Notes under the pieces: model-generated
The model's input: the letters and a program-made list of their open reading frames with translations, nothing else
Databases searched by the model: none
Told to the model about the DNA's origin: nothing
Assembly (NCBI GenBank): GCA_026686845.1
Contig: JAIVEN010000008.1
Coordinates: 11,066,501 to 11,130,500 of the forward strand
Length of the DNA stretch: 64,000 nt
Source: Adenanthera pavonina
Taxonomy: Eukaryota; Streptophyta; Magnoliopsida; Fabales; Fabaceae
Reading direction: 5' to 3'
In this document: piece after piece, positions 1 through 12,010 of the stretch
Numbering within the stretch: position 1 is the stretch's first letter
How the letters are laid out: each line of letters begins with the position of its first letter
Position numbers and translations under genes: made by a program

Positions 1-1872
1 GTTGGAATCTTGGGTTAGGCCTATATAATCGAATTGTGATTTTTGGTTAAATGGTATATTGTATAAATTGAGATATTGTAAAGATTGTTTCATTGATTGG
101 AAAGTACAAGTGTGTTGGATAACCCAAGGAGCTCGCAAAATCGCGTGTATGTGAAATTGATAACCTGAAGTAACCGGGTGTTTTTACTATTTGTATTTTA
201 TGCTATTATATATATATATGTATATATGCATGTTTCCGTTTATACCACGATATTGATATGTGTGTATATAGTTTTTGTATATATCATGGTATGCACATGG
301 CTAGACACATAGTGGATGATGATTATGATGAGGGTGATTGTTATATATGATGATGATGATATGACATGACATGATGCATACATAACATTGAGATACATGA
401 TGATGATAATGATTATATGATGATATGACATGAGCATCACCACATAACAATATGAGATATATGGTGGATTAGGTGGTGATGACAATATAATATGTGATGA
501 TATGAGATATGATGATATGATATGATAAGGGAGGATAAGGATGAGATTCATGTGGCTAAATCCTCTCCCATGGCTCGAAGAGCTAGGCAGCATTGGATTG
601 CACCTTCTCTAAATCGCCACCAATTCGAGCTAGTCCAGGGGAAGGAGAGCCACGGTCCGAGTACTAGTGTAACCTTTGGCTGGATTGCATTAGTGTAAGG
701 TGAGTTGGGTGATGTCCTGGAATTAGTCTTCACTGACTGTTGGAAGGGAATTACCTATACAAAATGTCCTATTATGACGATAGCTCATGAATCTAGCTGT
801 GTGCGAGGGAGACATGCATTCTATTTGATATTGCATTCATAAGATTATATGAGTTATGTATATACATGCATGTGGTTGTTCTTAGTTATTGAGACTTTGT
901 CTCACACCCCTTTCCCATGAACTAACATTTCAAGTGAAGGTTCTATCACTAGTTCTAAGAAGACAAGGGAGTAGTGTACCGGATGTGGGAATATCAAGTC
1001 TTTATAATGTATGTGTGTATGGTCTATGTGCTTTGTGCCAAGTAGGACAGGGTGGTTGTAATGAATGTATATCATTGATGATGATTGATATGGAATGATG
1101 TAGTATGTATGTTTATGTATGACTGGTGAATACGATGATGGTGTTGATATCGGTTGTATATGGTTGGTGGGTGAGCCTAGAATGGATTTGGGCCTTATTG
1201 GTGTGCTTTGACGCATATAGCCCATTATGTGAATTTGGGGTTCTTGGGGGTGTCTAATCTCACAGGAGTGGTTCCCTTGAGGTGAAACCTCTTTACACAG
1301 GTTGGTTAAATTAATTAGAACCTATGTGAATGGTCCCAAATGGTCAGATTACCTTGGGTGGCAAATGAGAGTTGTAAGCGGTGAGTTTTGATTAAAAGTG
1401 GCCAAAATTATGTTGGCTATCTAAAATCTCCAAATAGAGATGGATTGAAGTAAAATTGGTGTTCATAGTTAGATTGGGGTAAGATTGATTTATAGGAGTT
1501 GGAATCAGGTCAATTAGAGGTCAAAGCATAAAGTTATACATGTTGGAAGTTCGTCCCAGAACTTTGAAATTTTCTAATGTAAAATCAACAAGGGACGTTG
1601 TGGTGCCAGAGCTAGGCCACGACGCCTGCCCCTTATTTTGAAAGTTCTAAAACCCGAGAGCACTGGCACCATGGTTATACTGTAGCGGTCATGGCACTCT
1701 ATCATGGTTGTTCTGGTGTTCTTAAGGTGTCTTGTGGTGTTTTTCCACTGCCTCGATGTTCTGGGAGGTGAAATTGAAGTGCTTTGGGTGTGTTCGGTTA
1801 GTTATTAAAGTATTTGGTCAGAATTTGGAGTATTCGGTCAAGTCAAGAGGTGTTTTGGAGTAAGGTGTCACA
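1..1872 (+). repeat. Family A LTR (Tekay/Del-like Ty3/gypsy), 3' part, truncated by window edge
   Basis: The sequence matches, in reverse complement, the LTR at 29061-37214. Shared landmarks include the ATG/GAT-rich tract at 300-530, the 'tatagcccatta' segment near 1215 and the block at 1240-1560. The LTR end reads GGAGTAAGGTGTCACA (ending 1872), against GGAGTAAAGTGTTACA at the end of the 29061 copy. The LTR start (TGTAACAACCCTC in other copies) lies before the window. No primer-binding site follows the end; an inverted piece of the same family does. Short ORFs here are not coding. Confidence 0.75.
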
Positions 1873-2518
1873 CAACTCCTATAGGTCATTCTCATCTCAA
1901 TCTAACCATAGACACCAATTTTATTTGAATTTATCTCCATATGGAGATTTTGGACATCAAACACCGTTTTGGCCACTTTTTTAACCAAAGCTCACAACTC
2001 AAAGTACTCCAATTGCCGCCAAAGGTAATTTGACCATTGTGAACCTTTCACACAGGTCCCAAATGACACCACGAACCTGTCCAAGGAGATTCCACCCCGA
2101 GGAAACCACTCCTCCAAGATTTGACCATCTTGAACTCCTAAAACCACATAATGGGCTGTTTGCCCAAAAACATGCATACACGGCCCAAACTCCCCTTTGG
2201 CCACCGACACATATTCCAACAACAATGACCTATACTTGGATCCACATCATCAACACACACTTATAAACTTTAACAAGCACATCAACCACAACTCAGCATA
2301 CCACCACATCTACACCATTCATTATCCCTCAACATCATCTACATAACAGCATCACTTTACCCAAACATGCATAACTACAAACATCTCTATACTCCCAAGA
2401 TACACATACATATAGTCAAACTATATCAACTTACTTGGCACAATATTACATAAACTATATTATGAACTACCAGTTACACTTGAGATTTTCCAAATGTGGA
2501 GAGATCTACCACTCCTTG
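1873..2518 (-). repeat. Inverted partial copy of family A LTR
   Basis: From 1873 the sequence is the reverse complement of the family A block seen at 1240-1510. Matching landmarks are 'ctccatatggagattttgg' at 1936, 'ttggccacttttt' at 1970 and the 'ccaaaggtaatttgacc' region near 2020. Similarity to the plus-strand copy fades towards 2518. The piece ends where a family C LTR begins. It and the neighbouring plus copy form a fold-back of two LTR pieces. Confidence 0.65.
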
Positions 2519-4005
2519 TGTAATATCTCAAAATTTCATTGGATACTAGGTAATGAAAAAAAACATAATCAATGATAATGCAAAATGTACAAGAAATTTG
2601 TAAAAATTGATAGATACCGTTTTACGTGAAAAAGGGCAAAGAGATTATTTTTTCCGATTAAATGGAAAAATGTATAAATTATATTTTTACCCCTAAAAAT
2701 TTCAAAAATGACATCCATGTCCCAAAAGTATTAAAAGTTATGGGGAGAAAGAAATAAAAAAGCCTTAAGGAAAATTATACCTAATAACTCAAAAATTTCA
2801 AAAATTATAATTTAACATCGGATCAAGGGTAATTTTGTAAATATATAAAATTACTATCAAAATGAAGCCCTTGATGAGAGAAGTCCAATGGTATATGGCA
2901 CTCAAGGTTAATGTTCAAGAATAAAGAAATAATCAGTGCCGTGTATCCAAAAGTAACAGTAAATTGTGGGCCCTACCGATGGTTAAAAAAAAATCGGGAT
3001 AGGATATAGGTCATACATAGATACCATTTTGGACAGGATAATTATGAAAATATAAAATTAAAATTAAAATTGTCCTGTAGCCCAAAAATACTAAATTACT
3101 ATAAAAAGTAGTTTTATCGGTACGGTTAATCACTTTGAGACAATATCAGTCAGAACAAGGGGAGTATTTAGAGTTGAAATTTCATGATTTTGACCTCAAA
3201 AATGGATTCCCCATGATCCAAAACCTTAAGAACAAGTGTGTTGTATAAAGAAAGATTAAAGGAATACTAAGTGAAAAATTTGGGTTTTAGTGTATATGGT
3301 ATTGTATAATTTTGAAAAACCAATGCCTAAATTGGTTCAATGATGATGTGGATAGGTTCAAAGAAGTGTTAGGAGGCTCAAGAAGTGGCATACCAAGTTT
3401 GAAAAGCAAGGGAGCATCATAAGGTAGTTAATTTCCTATACTTGCATTATATTATCATGTTTGTTTTCAATGTGCTTTATACCTTATCATATGATTGCAA
3501 TGATATTTTGAGATGATTTATGTGTATTGGTTGAGTTGATTGAGGGGCATTGAGGCCCCAGGATGTCCATTTTTCAAAATAAAATTCTGCCAAAAATTTT
3601 ATAAATTCATATGACGACAAATGTGTTAATGTATTTAAAATGTGTTATCTTGATATTTTCAGACTTAATGTGATAATGTGATGGCATGTTGGGTGTTAAT
3701 TGCTGAGATTCTTTGAATCTTACCCTCCCAAATATTAACCATGAATAGGTAGCAACAATGGCAAGACCACAAAGAAAGAGAAAGGAAAGGAGAAAGAATT
3801 TGGCCATTAATTTGATAATTCTAGCAATGGCCATGACTTTGACTTTTTGTGATATTTGTAAATGTGATGTTAAGTATGTTTCTTCAAGTTTTTATGATGT
3901 CATGTAAAGTATGAAAATGAGGTATGGCCATGTAAATATTTTATGGCTTTTATTTGACAAAGTAGTAAAATGTAAATGGTCGTCTTGATCACTTACTAAT
4001 GGATT
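2519..4005 (+). repeat. Family C long LTR, 5' part (truncated)
   Basis: It starts with TGTAATATCTC, the same start as the complete 3.35 kb copy at 32261-35609. It stays alignable in patches through 'attccccatgatccaaaa' (3207), 'aagaacaagtgtgttgta' (3229), 'tgtatatggtattgtata' (3290) and the 3360-3450 block, which match 33900-34150. The match is lost before about 4000. The copy is roughly half length and has no visible duplication at the far side, so it is a truncated or overwritten LTR. Confidence 0.65.
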
Positions 4006-4009
4006 TGTA

Positions 4010-4937
4010 GCTTCCAATCAACTCCTTAGAGCATAAGGACTCCAATTTAGAAAGCTCACACCCCACACAGACACAGATATCCAAATCAAGATGAGTCATA
4101 ACCTCCAGTGGAGCTCAAATCAATATCCCAAGCATAAATCTAACAAAACCAATATATCAATGCCAAACCCATACCACAAAACACCCAAATCAACACATAT
4201 AACAAGATTTAAACCTTCCTAATTTCATGCTTTGTCCATGACTAGAGATTAGGGTTTAAAGAAACTCCATACAAATACCCAAAGCCCATAACTAAAGGCT
4301 TTAATACACACAATAACATATCATCAGAGCATTTAAACATAATTTAATCAGTGAAGATTCACTCCATTTGCAACCCCAAGAAACAACCATGAAAATTCAC
4401 TATAAAACATAAAGCAAAAGGGGTGTAGATGATGAAAGGCAACTTACCTTCAAGATTTTAGCTTCTCAAAACCTTAAATCTCAACCCAAAGCCTTAGATC
4501 TTCGAAACCTTAATAGAGAGCCAATTTTCTCCTATAAAACTTATTTGGTCAAGCCTTAACTCATTCTAATTTATACAGGTTTCACAAATGACACTGTAGT
4601 AAGAGATAAGTTATTCGTGGTGCTGGTTGCTTTTGTACAAAAATCAGCACTCAAAATTTTGAACTCTTATGGCCTTGCTGAGGGGTTTTGTCATGGCATG
4701 AGAAGCTTCTATCCCCTAAAATTCTCTTGTTTCCTTTTCTCTTTTCTTGGTCCCTCCGGTCTTGTACAATTCCAAAAATAGCATTTCATGAGTCCTCTTA
4801 TATAATCAAAGTGTTTGAATCGGGCTGTTATTATTAAATCAATGGATAAGATTATGTATAAAGAGAAGTATTGAGAGGATCCAAATTCGATAGGGATAAA
4901 AGCAAGGTCCACTTGTTTAAGTACCACGTGGGTCTTA
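4010..4937 (-). repeat. LTR-like fragment (U3 side of an unnamed gypsy-type LTR)
   Basis: Read on the minus strand, this block begins TGTAAGACCCACGTGG at 4937. It is preceded at 4940-4965 by a purine-rich tract (AAGGAGAGAGATAAAATT) of the kind found upstream of a 3' LTR. The body resembles the organisation of the family A LTR, but I could not align it to any other copy here. The far boundary near 4010 is approximate. An ORF at 4709-4927 has no recognisable product. Confidence 0.4.
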
Positions 4938-5003
4938 CAACAATTTTATCTCTCTCCTTACTTGAACAATTAAGAATATTCAAATTCAAAGGGACACTAA
5001 TAT

Positions 5004-5151
5004 ACCAACTCAGGTTGGTATGAGTTATTAAGACTCTTGTTTCTTAAGTAAGTAGTTGGGAGTTCAATTATCAGTCTTTATGTATAGAACAAACTTAGTA
5101 TTCCAAGAGAGATTAGTCCTTAAAGCCGATGAGGGATAATCTTATGCTTTG
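5004..5151 (+). mobile_element. SINE-like sequence (tRNA-derived head)
   Basis: The head resembles a tRNA promoter. A box A-like stretch, AACTCAGGTTGGTATGAG, lies at 5007-5024, and a box B-like stretch, GGGAGTTCAATTATC, at 5058-5072, about 34 bases apart. A body of about 80 bases without coding potential follows, ending in a T-rich stretch beside the TIR element. This arrangement is typical of plant tRNA-derived SINEs. No convincing target duplication was found, so the boundaries are tentative. Confidence 0.45.
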
Positions 5152-5159
5152 TTTTAATG

Positions 5160-7807
5160 TAGTGGCGAAGCCAGGACCTTATGCCAGGATAGGCGAATTA
5201 ATTATTAAAAATAATATTTTACTAATTAAAGAATTTCCAATTTTGGTTTGAGGATAATTATGTTGAGTATGAGGACATGGTCCATTTTGTAAAGAATGTC
5301 TTATGGTAATTTTAATTTGCTTTCTAGGATCTAATGCCACTACACAAAAATAGCTTTTCTTGGTAGTTATATTTGGTGTTTCTTTGCGGTTCCTAACCGC
5401 AAAGGATTTGAACGCCGAGGAAATTTCATTTGTGGTTGATAACAACAAATGAAAGTATATGTTTCCTTTCCGGTTGTTGCCATTCCTTTAAAAAAGAAAA
5501 AAGAAAGAAAGAACAATAAAGAGGATAGGTTCATCCATTGTTCGATCCACAACTCTCCACCACCACCAACATCAAGAGCACATGATATAAAAAGGAAAAA
5601 AAATAAAACCATAGCAACACACTAATATTTGAAATATGAACAAGTAACCCAAAAAGTTTCATATGCATTATTTTTAATCTATTAGCAAATTTTAAATGTA
5701 CAAAACCAATTCAGATCTATAGTAAACAAAGCAACAAACCTACAAAATGAAATGAAATGTCCCATATCAACATAGTTAAAAATCCAAATGCATATTCAAT
5801 GAAATTGAACATCTTCATCTTGGCTCGATAGTGGCATGGGCAAGGAACTTTGACTTACGGCGTCCTAGATTTGATAACTCATGGTGGCTTTACAGATTTG
5901 GCCTTGATGCGAAGCTTCGAGCAGTGTAGGGAATGGTGATAATGAAGGGATCTGGTCTCAAAACTCACTGTGGATGGAGCAGGACATCGTAGTCATCGCT
6001 AGAGGAGGACACCATTATTGTTGTTCTAAGTCCCATGCTTGAGATGAGAGAAGAGAGGAGGAAAGGATTGGAGGCATCAGCTATAATGATGAGAGATGAG
6101 AGAAAGAAGATATGAGAATGAAAGAAATAGAAAAGTACGGAAAATGTTAAGGAGTAATAATGTCTATTGATTTTTTTTCATCAACGGTTAGGAATGGTGA
6201 TCTGTATGGTGTGTTTCTTATAAAATAAAATGTTAAAGTCTTTTTTGCGGTTCTTTAAAAAACCACAAAGGAGCTATTTAAAGAACTACAAAGGAAATCT
6301 CTTTTTTTGTAATTGGACTAACTTTCCTTCGTGGTTATTTAAAGAACCTCAAAGGAAAGTTTGATTTTTTGTTTGTGACAAGATTGACTTTTCTTTGCGG
6401 TCATTTAAAGAACCACAAAGGAAAATCTCAACTTTCCTTTGCTTTTCTTTTAATAACTGTAAAGAAAACCTTGCCCCATCTCAACCTCACTTTTCTTAGC
6501 ATTTATTTGTATAATCGCCAACATTTATGTGCCAAGAAAAGCCACTTTGGTATAATGTGGTAATTGTTTTTGGCCAAAACAAAACAATTTTATTTAATCA
6601 TAAAGATACAAGAGGAAACAAGGAGAAAAGCCCAAAAGCATCAAACCAGATGGATCCCAACCAACCCAAAATGATCCAACAACTAACCCTACACAACTAA
6701 GCCAAATAGTAGCGCAATCAAAGAAGAAGCCATCGCCATAATGAATCTTAGTGACCAAGGATGCCAAACTACTATTGGAAACGACTGCCAAATGTATTAT
6801 GAAAGGGGATGGGGGCTCAAAGAACTACCCCATTAGTCCCATCCTCTTTACTGATGCTTCAATAACTTCTTGTGTTATACACACAGAGGAAGATTTAAAG
6901 ACAAAAAACAACAACCAAAAGATCACTTGCTATATTGTCAAATTAAACTATTGGCAACTCCATCCAGCATTGATCATTAACAATATATGAGGCTCTATAG
7001 TTCGCTTGTGAGCTTTCTTAGATTGTCAACCCCAATGCCTCTCGCCATTAGTAAATCTATGGAGCTTGAAGAGCCTCAACCTACAATCAATCGATGACTG
7101 CATGTTTACCCCACAATTCAAGGTTGTCGAGCAACAATCCCCTAACCTTTCCCCCAATTGTTAGAGGAATCACAACCAACAAACCAGTGACACTCACTCT
7201 TTCTTCCCTTCAAGTAGCAGATGACCACTAAAACCACAAACCGCAACACACGAACACAAACTCACCCACACACAAAGAACCCCCTGACTCGGCATATTCC
7301 GAGGAGGGAGATGTCAAGGAAAGGATGCTTACACATAGGCTAGAAAGGAAACTTTAACAATGGGGAGAAAATGAAACTTCCCACCGCAGAATGAAAAGGA
7401 AGCCTAGTCAAATGGTAATTCTTCTAAATTAATTTCAACTTGTTGTTGAGTAAGTTCAAGACTTAAGCTTAATAGGCTTGCTTGGTGAAGAAGTGATAAT
7501 GATATTTTTTTAATAAAGACATATTAGTATTTGAGTCTATTGAGATTGAAATTTTAGGTCAAATTTTATTGGATTAGAGATAAGTTTTCATACATCTAAA
7601 ATATTTTGAACCCAAACGTATGTGGATTAAATCAAGAGTCAATTAGAGAGGATATATAAGGGACAGGGTGGGCAAAATATGAAAATTTGGGGACAGGATA
7701 TAAGGGATAGGGTGTGCAAAATATGAAAAGTACGGGTATTAATTGTGATTTTCACCAAAAGAGGGTAGGCAAATGCCCACCTTCATTACAACATGGCTAT
7801 GCCACTG
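5160..7807. mobile_element. Non-autonomous TIR transposon, hAT-like ends
   Basis: The left end reads TAGTGGCGAAGCCAGG and the right end, in reverse complement, CAGTGGCATAGCCATG, giving imperfect terminal inverted repeats. The flanks TTTTAATG (5152-5159) and TTTGGATG (7808-7815) agree at 6 of 8 positions, consistent with an old 8-bp hAT target duplication. No transposase is visible in 2.65 kb. The middle contains a complete CACTA element (5338-6557). The stretch 6594-7300 has short open frames on both strands with no recognisable product. Similar end sequences recur, inverted, near 8400-8545 and 18180-18293. The hAT assignment rests on end sequence and duplication length only. Confidence 0.5.
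5338..6557. mobile_element. Non-autonomous CACTA element nested in the TIR element
   Basis: The left terminus is CACTACACAAAAATAGCTTT at 5338. The right terminus, in reverse complement, is CATTATACCAAAGTGGCTTT ending at 6557, which agrees at about 20 of 26 positions when extended. Subterminal repeats of the form CTTTGCGGTTnnTTAAAGAACCACAAAGGAAA occur at least four times between 6240 and 6430, and related motifs lie inside the left end near 5380-5450. Flanking trinucleotides are TGC and TGG, close to the 3-bp duplication expected. The 1.2 kb interior encodes no transposase. Confidence 0.65.
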
Positions 7808-7815
7808 TTTGGATG

Positions 7816-8967
7816 AAGGGAGAAAATAGGAGAAGAGAAAATAAAGGGAAAAGAAAAGTGGAGAAAAATTTCTCTCCTTAAGTTCAAATAAGGGGAGAAA
7901 ATGGAGAGGGGAGAAAATTCATTTATTTCTTAAGGACTATAATACTCTTGGTACTAATATAACTCATATATATTATATTAATAAAAATAGCTTACATAAA
8001 TAACATTTGAATACAACTTATTCTACTGAATGACGTGGTGGTCAATGACAAGGGACAAGCAATGGCAGTTGGTGACCAATGACCGACAATGGTGGCCAAT
8101 GACTACTAATTGACAGTGGTGGGACAGGTGACTCATAGCTAGTGGTGGTGGCACCAACAAACGATGACCCGCGGTGGCCAATGGTGGAGCCACATTATTA
8201 GTCCACACTCACCGTGGCAAAAATTATAAAAGTATATGTAAGTTTGATAATTTTGCACTTCCTCCCTAGATATTTTGAACCCTCCTAAGTTTTGTTTTTT
8301 TACCCATATCCAAATCTATATGAATATAAAAACTTTTTATATTTGTGATAAATGACTCAAGTCCAATAATTTTGATCTAAAATTTCAAACATGTTAAACC
8401 CAAATAATAAAAATATATTATTATTTACTTTTTATTTTCATAATCAAATATTTTAGTAATAAACTAACCTACTTATTACAATATTATTTTTTAACTATTA
8501 AATTATAAATTAATTCGCCCTCATTGGTCCAAGGTATTGGTTCCACCATTGGCAATGGCAATCGATAGTGGTGGTGATCAGTGACTAGCCGTGAACAATG
8601 GCAGCCGATGACTTGCCACAATGGCAGTGGCCAACAATAGTGCTAGTGTCCATTGACCGACAGTGGTGACTGATGATGGGTGGCCAACAATAGCGGCCGG
8701 TGACCAGCAATGGTAGTGGCAACTAGTGGCTACTAGTGATTGGCAGCCGGCTATTATGGTGAAATGCACATTTTGAGATGTGTGAAGTAGTGCTTAGTAA
8801 GATTATAAATTTGTCTAACAAAAATTGTTTTGTTTAGTGACTAAATAAAATTTAAAATGAAACTAAACCAGATATAAAATAATTTGTAAAAAGATCCAAA
8901 ACAATATATATTTAAAAGATTAAAAATTAATTTTCTTGTTAAATTAATTTTTTTGATATTTACTTAC
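7816..8967. other. Non-coding stretch with two GTGG-rich patches and a TIR-element fragment
   Basis: Purine-rich sequence (7810-7920) is followed by a GC-richer patch at 8030-8215 made of loose repeats of 'atggtggccaatgac'. AT-rich DNA follows, then a second patch of the same character at 8536-8762. Between them, 8400-8545 in reverse complement resembles the left end of the element at 5160 (shared 'gcgaattaatt' and flanking AT-rich tract). Open frames across the patches come from the repeated codons and look non-coding. No further exons of the carboxypeptidase relic were found here. Confidence 0.4.
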
Positions 8968-9789
8968 ATTATCGAGGGACTCAAGAGCTCTTACACATGA
9001 TTGACTGTAGTGTTCTGCATCCATATAATCTGGACAATTTTCTTTCACCCTCTGTTGAAAAGAACTGATTATTTAGTCTCATTAATTTGCTCAAACTTCC
9101 TCGGAGACAATAACAGCACTTTCGGAGAAAAATTTAGGTATTTAAATTTATATATTTAAGCTATTTTTTTTTATCAAATTTGAATAAGTAAATTTTTAAT
9201 TAAAAAATAAGTTAAAATTTTAAATAATAAAAGTTAGGAAAATGATAAGTGATGTATAAAAAAGTTCACATATTCTAGTTCGATTAATTGGAAAACAATA
9301 CCTTAAGTATATAACTTTACTATGTAAATGTTTTTCTTCAGTAATTTGGCATATTTTCTTAAAGAAAAAAGTTATAACAATATCAATAATAATGCGATTA
9401 CCTCATTCATTTCATCAGAAATAAGTCCCATTCCATGAGCAAACGAGGCTTTAAATTTATCTTCGTTTTGAGTTGTCATCGGGTTCCCAAGTAAATATCC
9501 CTGTATAAATTAACAACACTTTAAGACACACAGAGACATTATTATAGTGTAAATAAACACGGAAACAAGTGTGGACTTTAACCTGAGAATACTACATATA
9601 AGTGTATCATTTAAATTAAAAGAAGAGAAAAGAAAAGAAAGTGAGAGATGAGTTGAGAAAAGTCTAAAACACCTTCAGTAAAACTTAAGTTGGAGAACGG
9701 TGACTACGGTGACTACAAATGCTCTCAATTCTGAAGGTGCTTGAAGCGCAGAAGATGCCGATCTTCTTGCCCGCAGCAAGAAGAAAGTC

Positions 9790-10639
9790 AAAAAATTTCA
9801 ATCAACGAAACAAGAAGAGGGCAATGGGCATCCTGTGGATAATCTCTCCTATAGAGATAAAGTGTTTAATCTAAATAAACAGGATAAGGGGTCAAATGAT
9901 CATGGAAGTGCTGCAATGGAGGAGGCTTGGCAAGAGTACATTAATAGTTTGAAATGTTTCTTTGCTGATAAATCAATGCCAACAATCCTATGATAGAGGT
10001 GGAAGAATTTGGACGAAGGGAGAACTTGTGCCTGAGCTTTGTAGTAATGCAAGAGTACGAAGCCTGGTGTGCCCATGGAAGAAATCTCTTCCAGTGAAAA
10101 TATTGGGTAAAAGCGTCGATCTATCCTTTATTAGGTCCAAACTTGAACAGCATTGGACGTTGACAGCGGCATTAAAGATTCTAGATCTAGAAAATGACTA
10201 TTTCATTGTCTCTTTTGAGAATGATCGAGAATTGAATTACGTTTACAAGGAAGGACCATGGATGGTTGCGGTTCACTATCTACTTATATAGAGATGGTGG
10301 CCTAATTTTGATCTGTGGAATGCTGAAACCCAACGTAAAATTGCAATGTGGATTTGCTGTAGAACTGTCCATGCGGAATTTTATAACATGGAAACTCTAT
10401 GGAGGATGGGTAGTATGGTTGGACGGACCTTGAAAGTGGACCTTGTTATGTCGTTGAACTCTAGAGGCAGGTTTGCTAGAGTATGTGTGGAATTAGATTT
10501 ACAACTTCAACTACCGCCCTCTGTTCATATTTTTGGGAGGAACTTTTTTGTTGAATACGAGGGTTTACACCTCATATGCTTCAACTGTGGGGTGTACAGG
10601 CATCACCGGGATGAATGTCCTTATGGGCATGCTTCTTAG
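9790..10639 (+). pseudogene. LINE ORF1 relic: DUF4283-like domain plus CCHC zinc knuckle
   Basis: The reading starts near 9790 with a segment containing SYRDKVFNLNKQ, typical of the start of plant LINE ORF1 proteins. It continues in another frame at 9962-10291 with VKILGKSVDLSFIRSKLEQ and YVYKEGPWMV, characteristic of the DUF4283 RNA-binding-type domain. After a stop, 10346-10639 contains RTLKVDLV and a CCHC knuckle, CFNCGVYRHHRDEC, matching CX2CX4HX4C. The product would bind element RNA. At least one frameshift and stops at 10289-10291 and 10637-10639 break it. Downstream 10664-11065 is a basic, low-complexity extension of the same ORF. Confidence 0.8.
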
Positions 10640-11414
10640 AACGAAGAGAAAGGTGATGAGAACATGAACAACAGTATTGGCTACTCTGGCGAATGGCAAC
10701 CTGATTTCACGGCGGAATACAGCCCTTGGATGCTCGTGAAACGACCGATTAGGAAATGGATGATCTCCGAGAATCAAGGAACGAAGGTGAATATCTCGCA
10801 GGGATCCGACAGAGGAAAATCAATTGAATTGAATGGAAGGGATTCTCGTGGTCCTCATAGACAAGGAAACCCTGAAAAAGTAGGGCGCACGAAAAATAAG
10901 GAAGACGATAGAGGGAAAGGCAAGATTTTTGGAGTGATCGCTGAAAATGCGGCTAGATGGGAGAAGGGACAATTCAGCAGTGGCAACGGTCTAAATCCTT
11001 TTGATGATAAGATGAAAGCTAGCAAGGATAAGAAGATATTCGGAAGACTAGTAAAATTAGAATAGGAGGGGCCCGTGCATTTGGGAAGGACGCTAATAAT
11101 TCCAAAGCTTGGGTGCCAATTGGGTCACGTGCAAAGTTGAAAGGAAAATTGACGGATAGGGGGAAGGAGAATTTTAGTGGGCCTGGTCCATTCTTTTCAA
11201 GGATGTAGAATTATCTCAAGGAAAGCTTGCAAGCCCCTATGGATAGAGCGGAAGAGATGAAAAAGCCTCGTCAAGTGATTCACAGGAGGTAGTGGTGGAC
11301 TCTAATGGACACATGCAACCAACGGACTTTGAGGTTGATGCAACGAAAATCGGAGATCTACCCAACGTGTTGAATTTGGGGTCTTTGAACCCCATTCTTT
11401 CATCTAATTAATTT

Positions 11415-12010
11415 ATGAATCACGTGGTTTGGAACGTCAGGGGGACCGGGTCTAAATATTTGGCCAATCTAATCCGTGATATTACCAATCACCACTGGTT
11501 AGATGGTCTTTGTTCTCCTTGAAACTCGCACTACTAGGGATAAAGCTCAGGGAGTAGCGTCCAAACTGGGTTTTCAACATTTTGAGATTGTTGATATGGA
11601 GGGTTATAGTGGTGGTATTTGCGTTCTTTGGAACTCAAAAGTGAAGAATGTGGTTGTGCTTGTACTCGGTTCATGCATCTTTCTATGGCGGATTCACGTG
11701 GAGCACAGTGGCTGATTACTTTCCCTTATGCTTCTCCCAATATTGTGAAAAAGAGAATGCTTTGGGATGACCATAATAAATTAGGTAGCTCCATACAGAG
11801 TCCGTGGGTTCTTGCTAGTGACTTGAATGCAACCTTGATGAGTAATGAGAGACGCTCTCTTGCTCAACACCATACATCTATAGATAGAGACTTCCTCATG
11901 TGGTAATTTGAAGGTTCGGGCTTCAATGACTAGGGCTTCTCTTGGCCGATGTTCACTTGGAGTGGAAAGGACTCTGCAGGTAGATTAGACAGAGACTTTG
12001 CTGCTAAACA
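11415..12010 (+). pseudogene. LINE ORF2 relic: APE-type endonuclease domain only
   Basis: The ATG at 11415 begins MNHVVWNVRGTGS, the usual start of plant LINE ORF2 with the catalytic Asn in WNVRG. LLETRTT (frame of 11503) carries the catalytic Glu, and YSGGICVLWNS follows. After a frame change, FPYASPN and WVLASDLNATL (frame of 11619) correspond to the GDFN catalytic segment, here SDLN. GFSWPMFTWSG and GRLDRDFA near 11935-12000 match the conserved end of the domain. In active elements this endonuclease nicks the target site. At least two frame breaks and the absence of the reverse transcriptase make it non-functional. Confidence 0.8.

Noticed and set aside
240..593. Long open frame on the minus strand rich in Ile, His and Ser
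   Set aside because: It is the reading of an ATG/GAT-rich tract that belongs to the family A LTR and is repeated in other LTR copies. The composition is not protein-like.
8023..8769. Short frames on the minus strand with His/Ser/Thr-rich repeats
   Set aside because: They arise from degenerate repeats of 'atggtggccaatgac' and lack any domain or start context.
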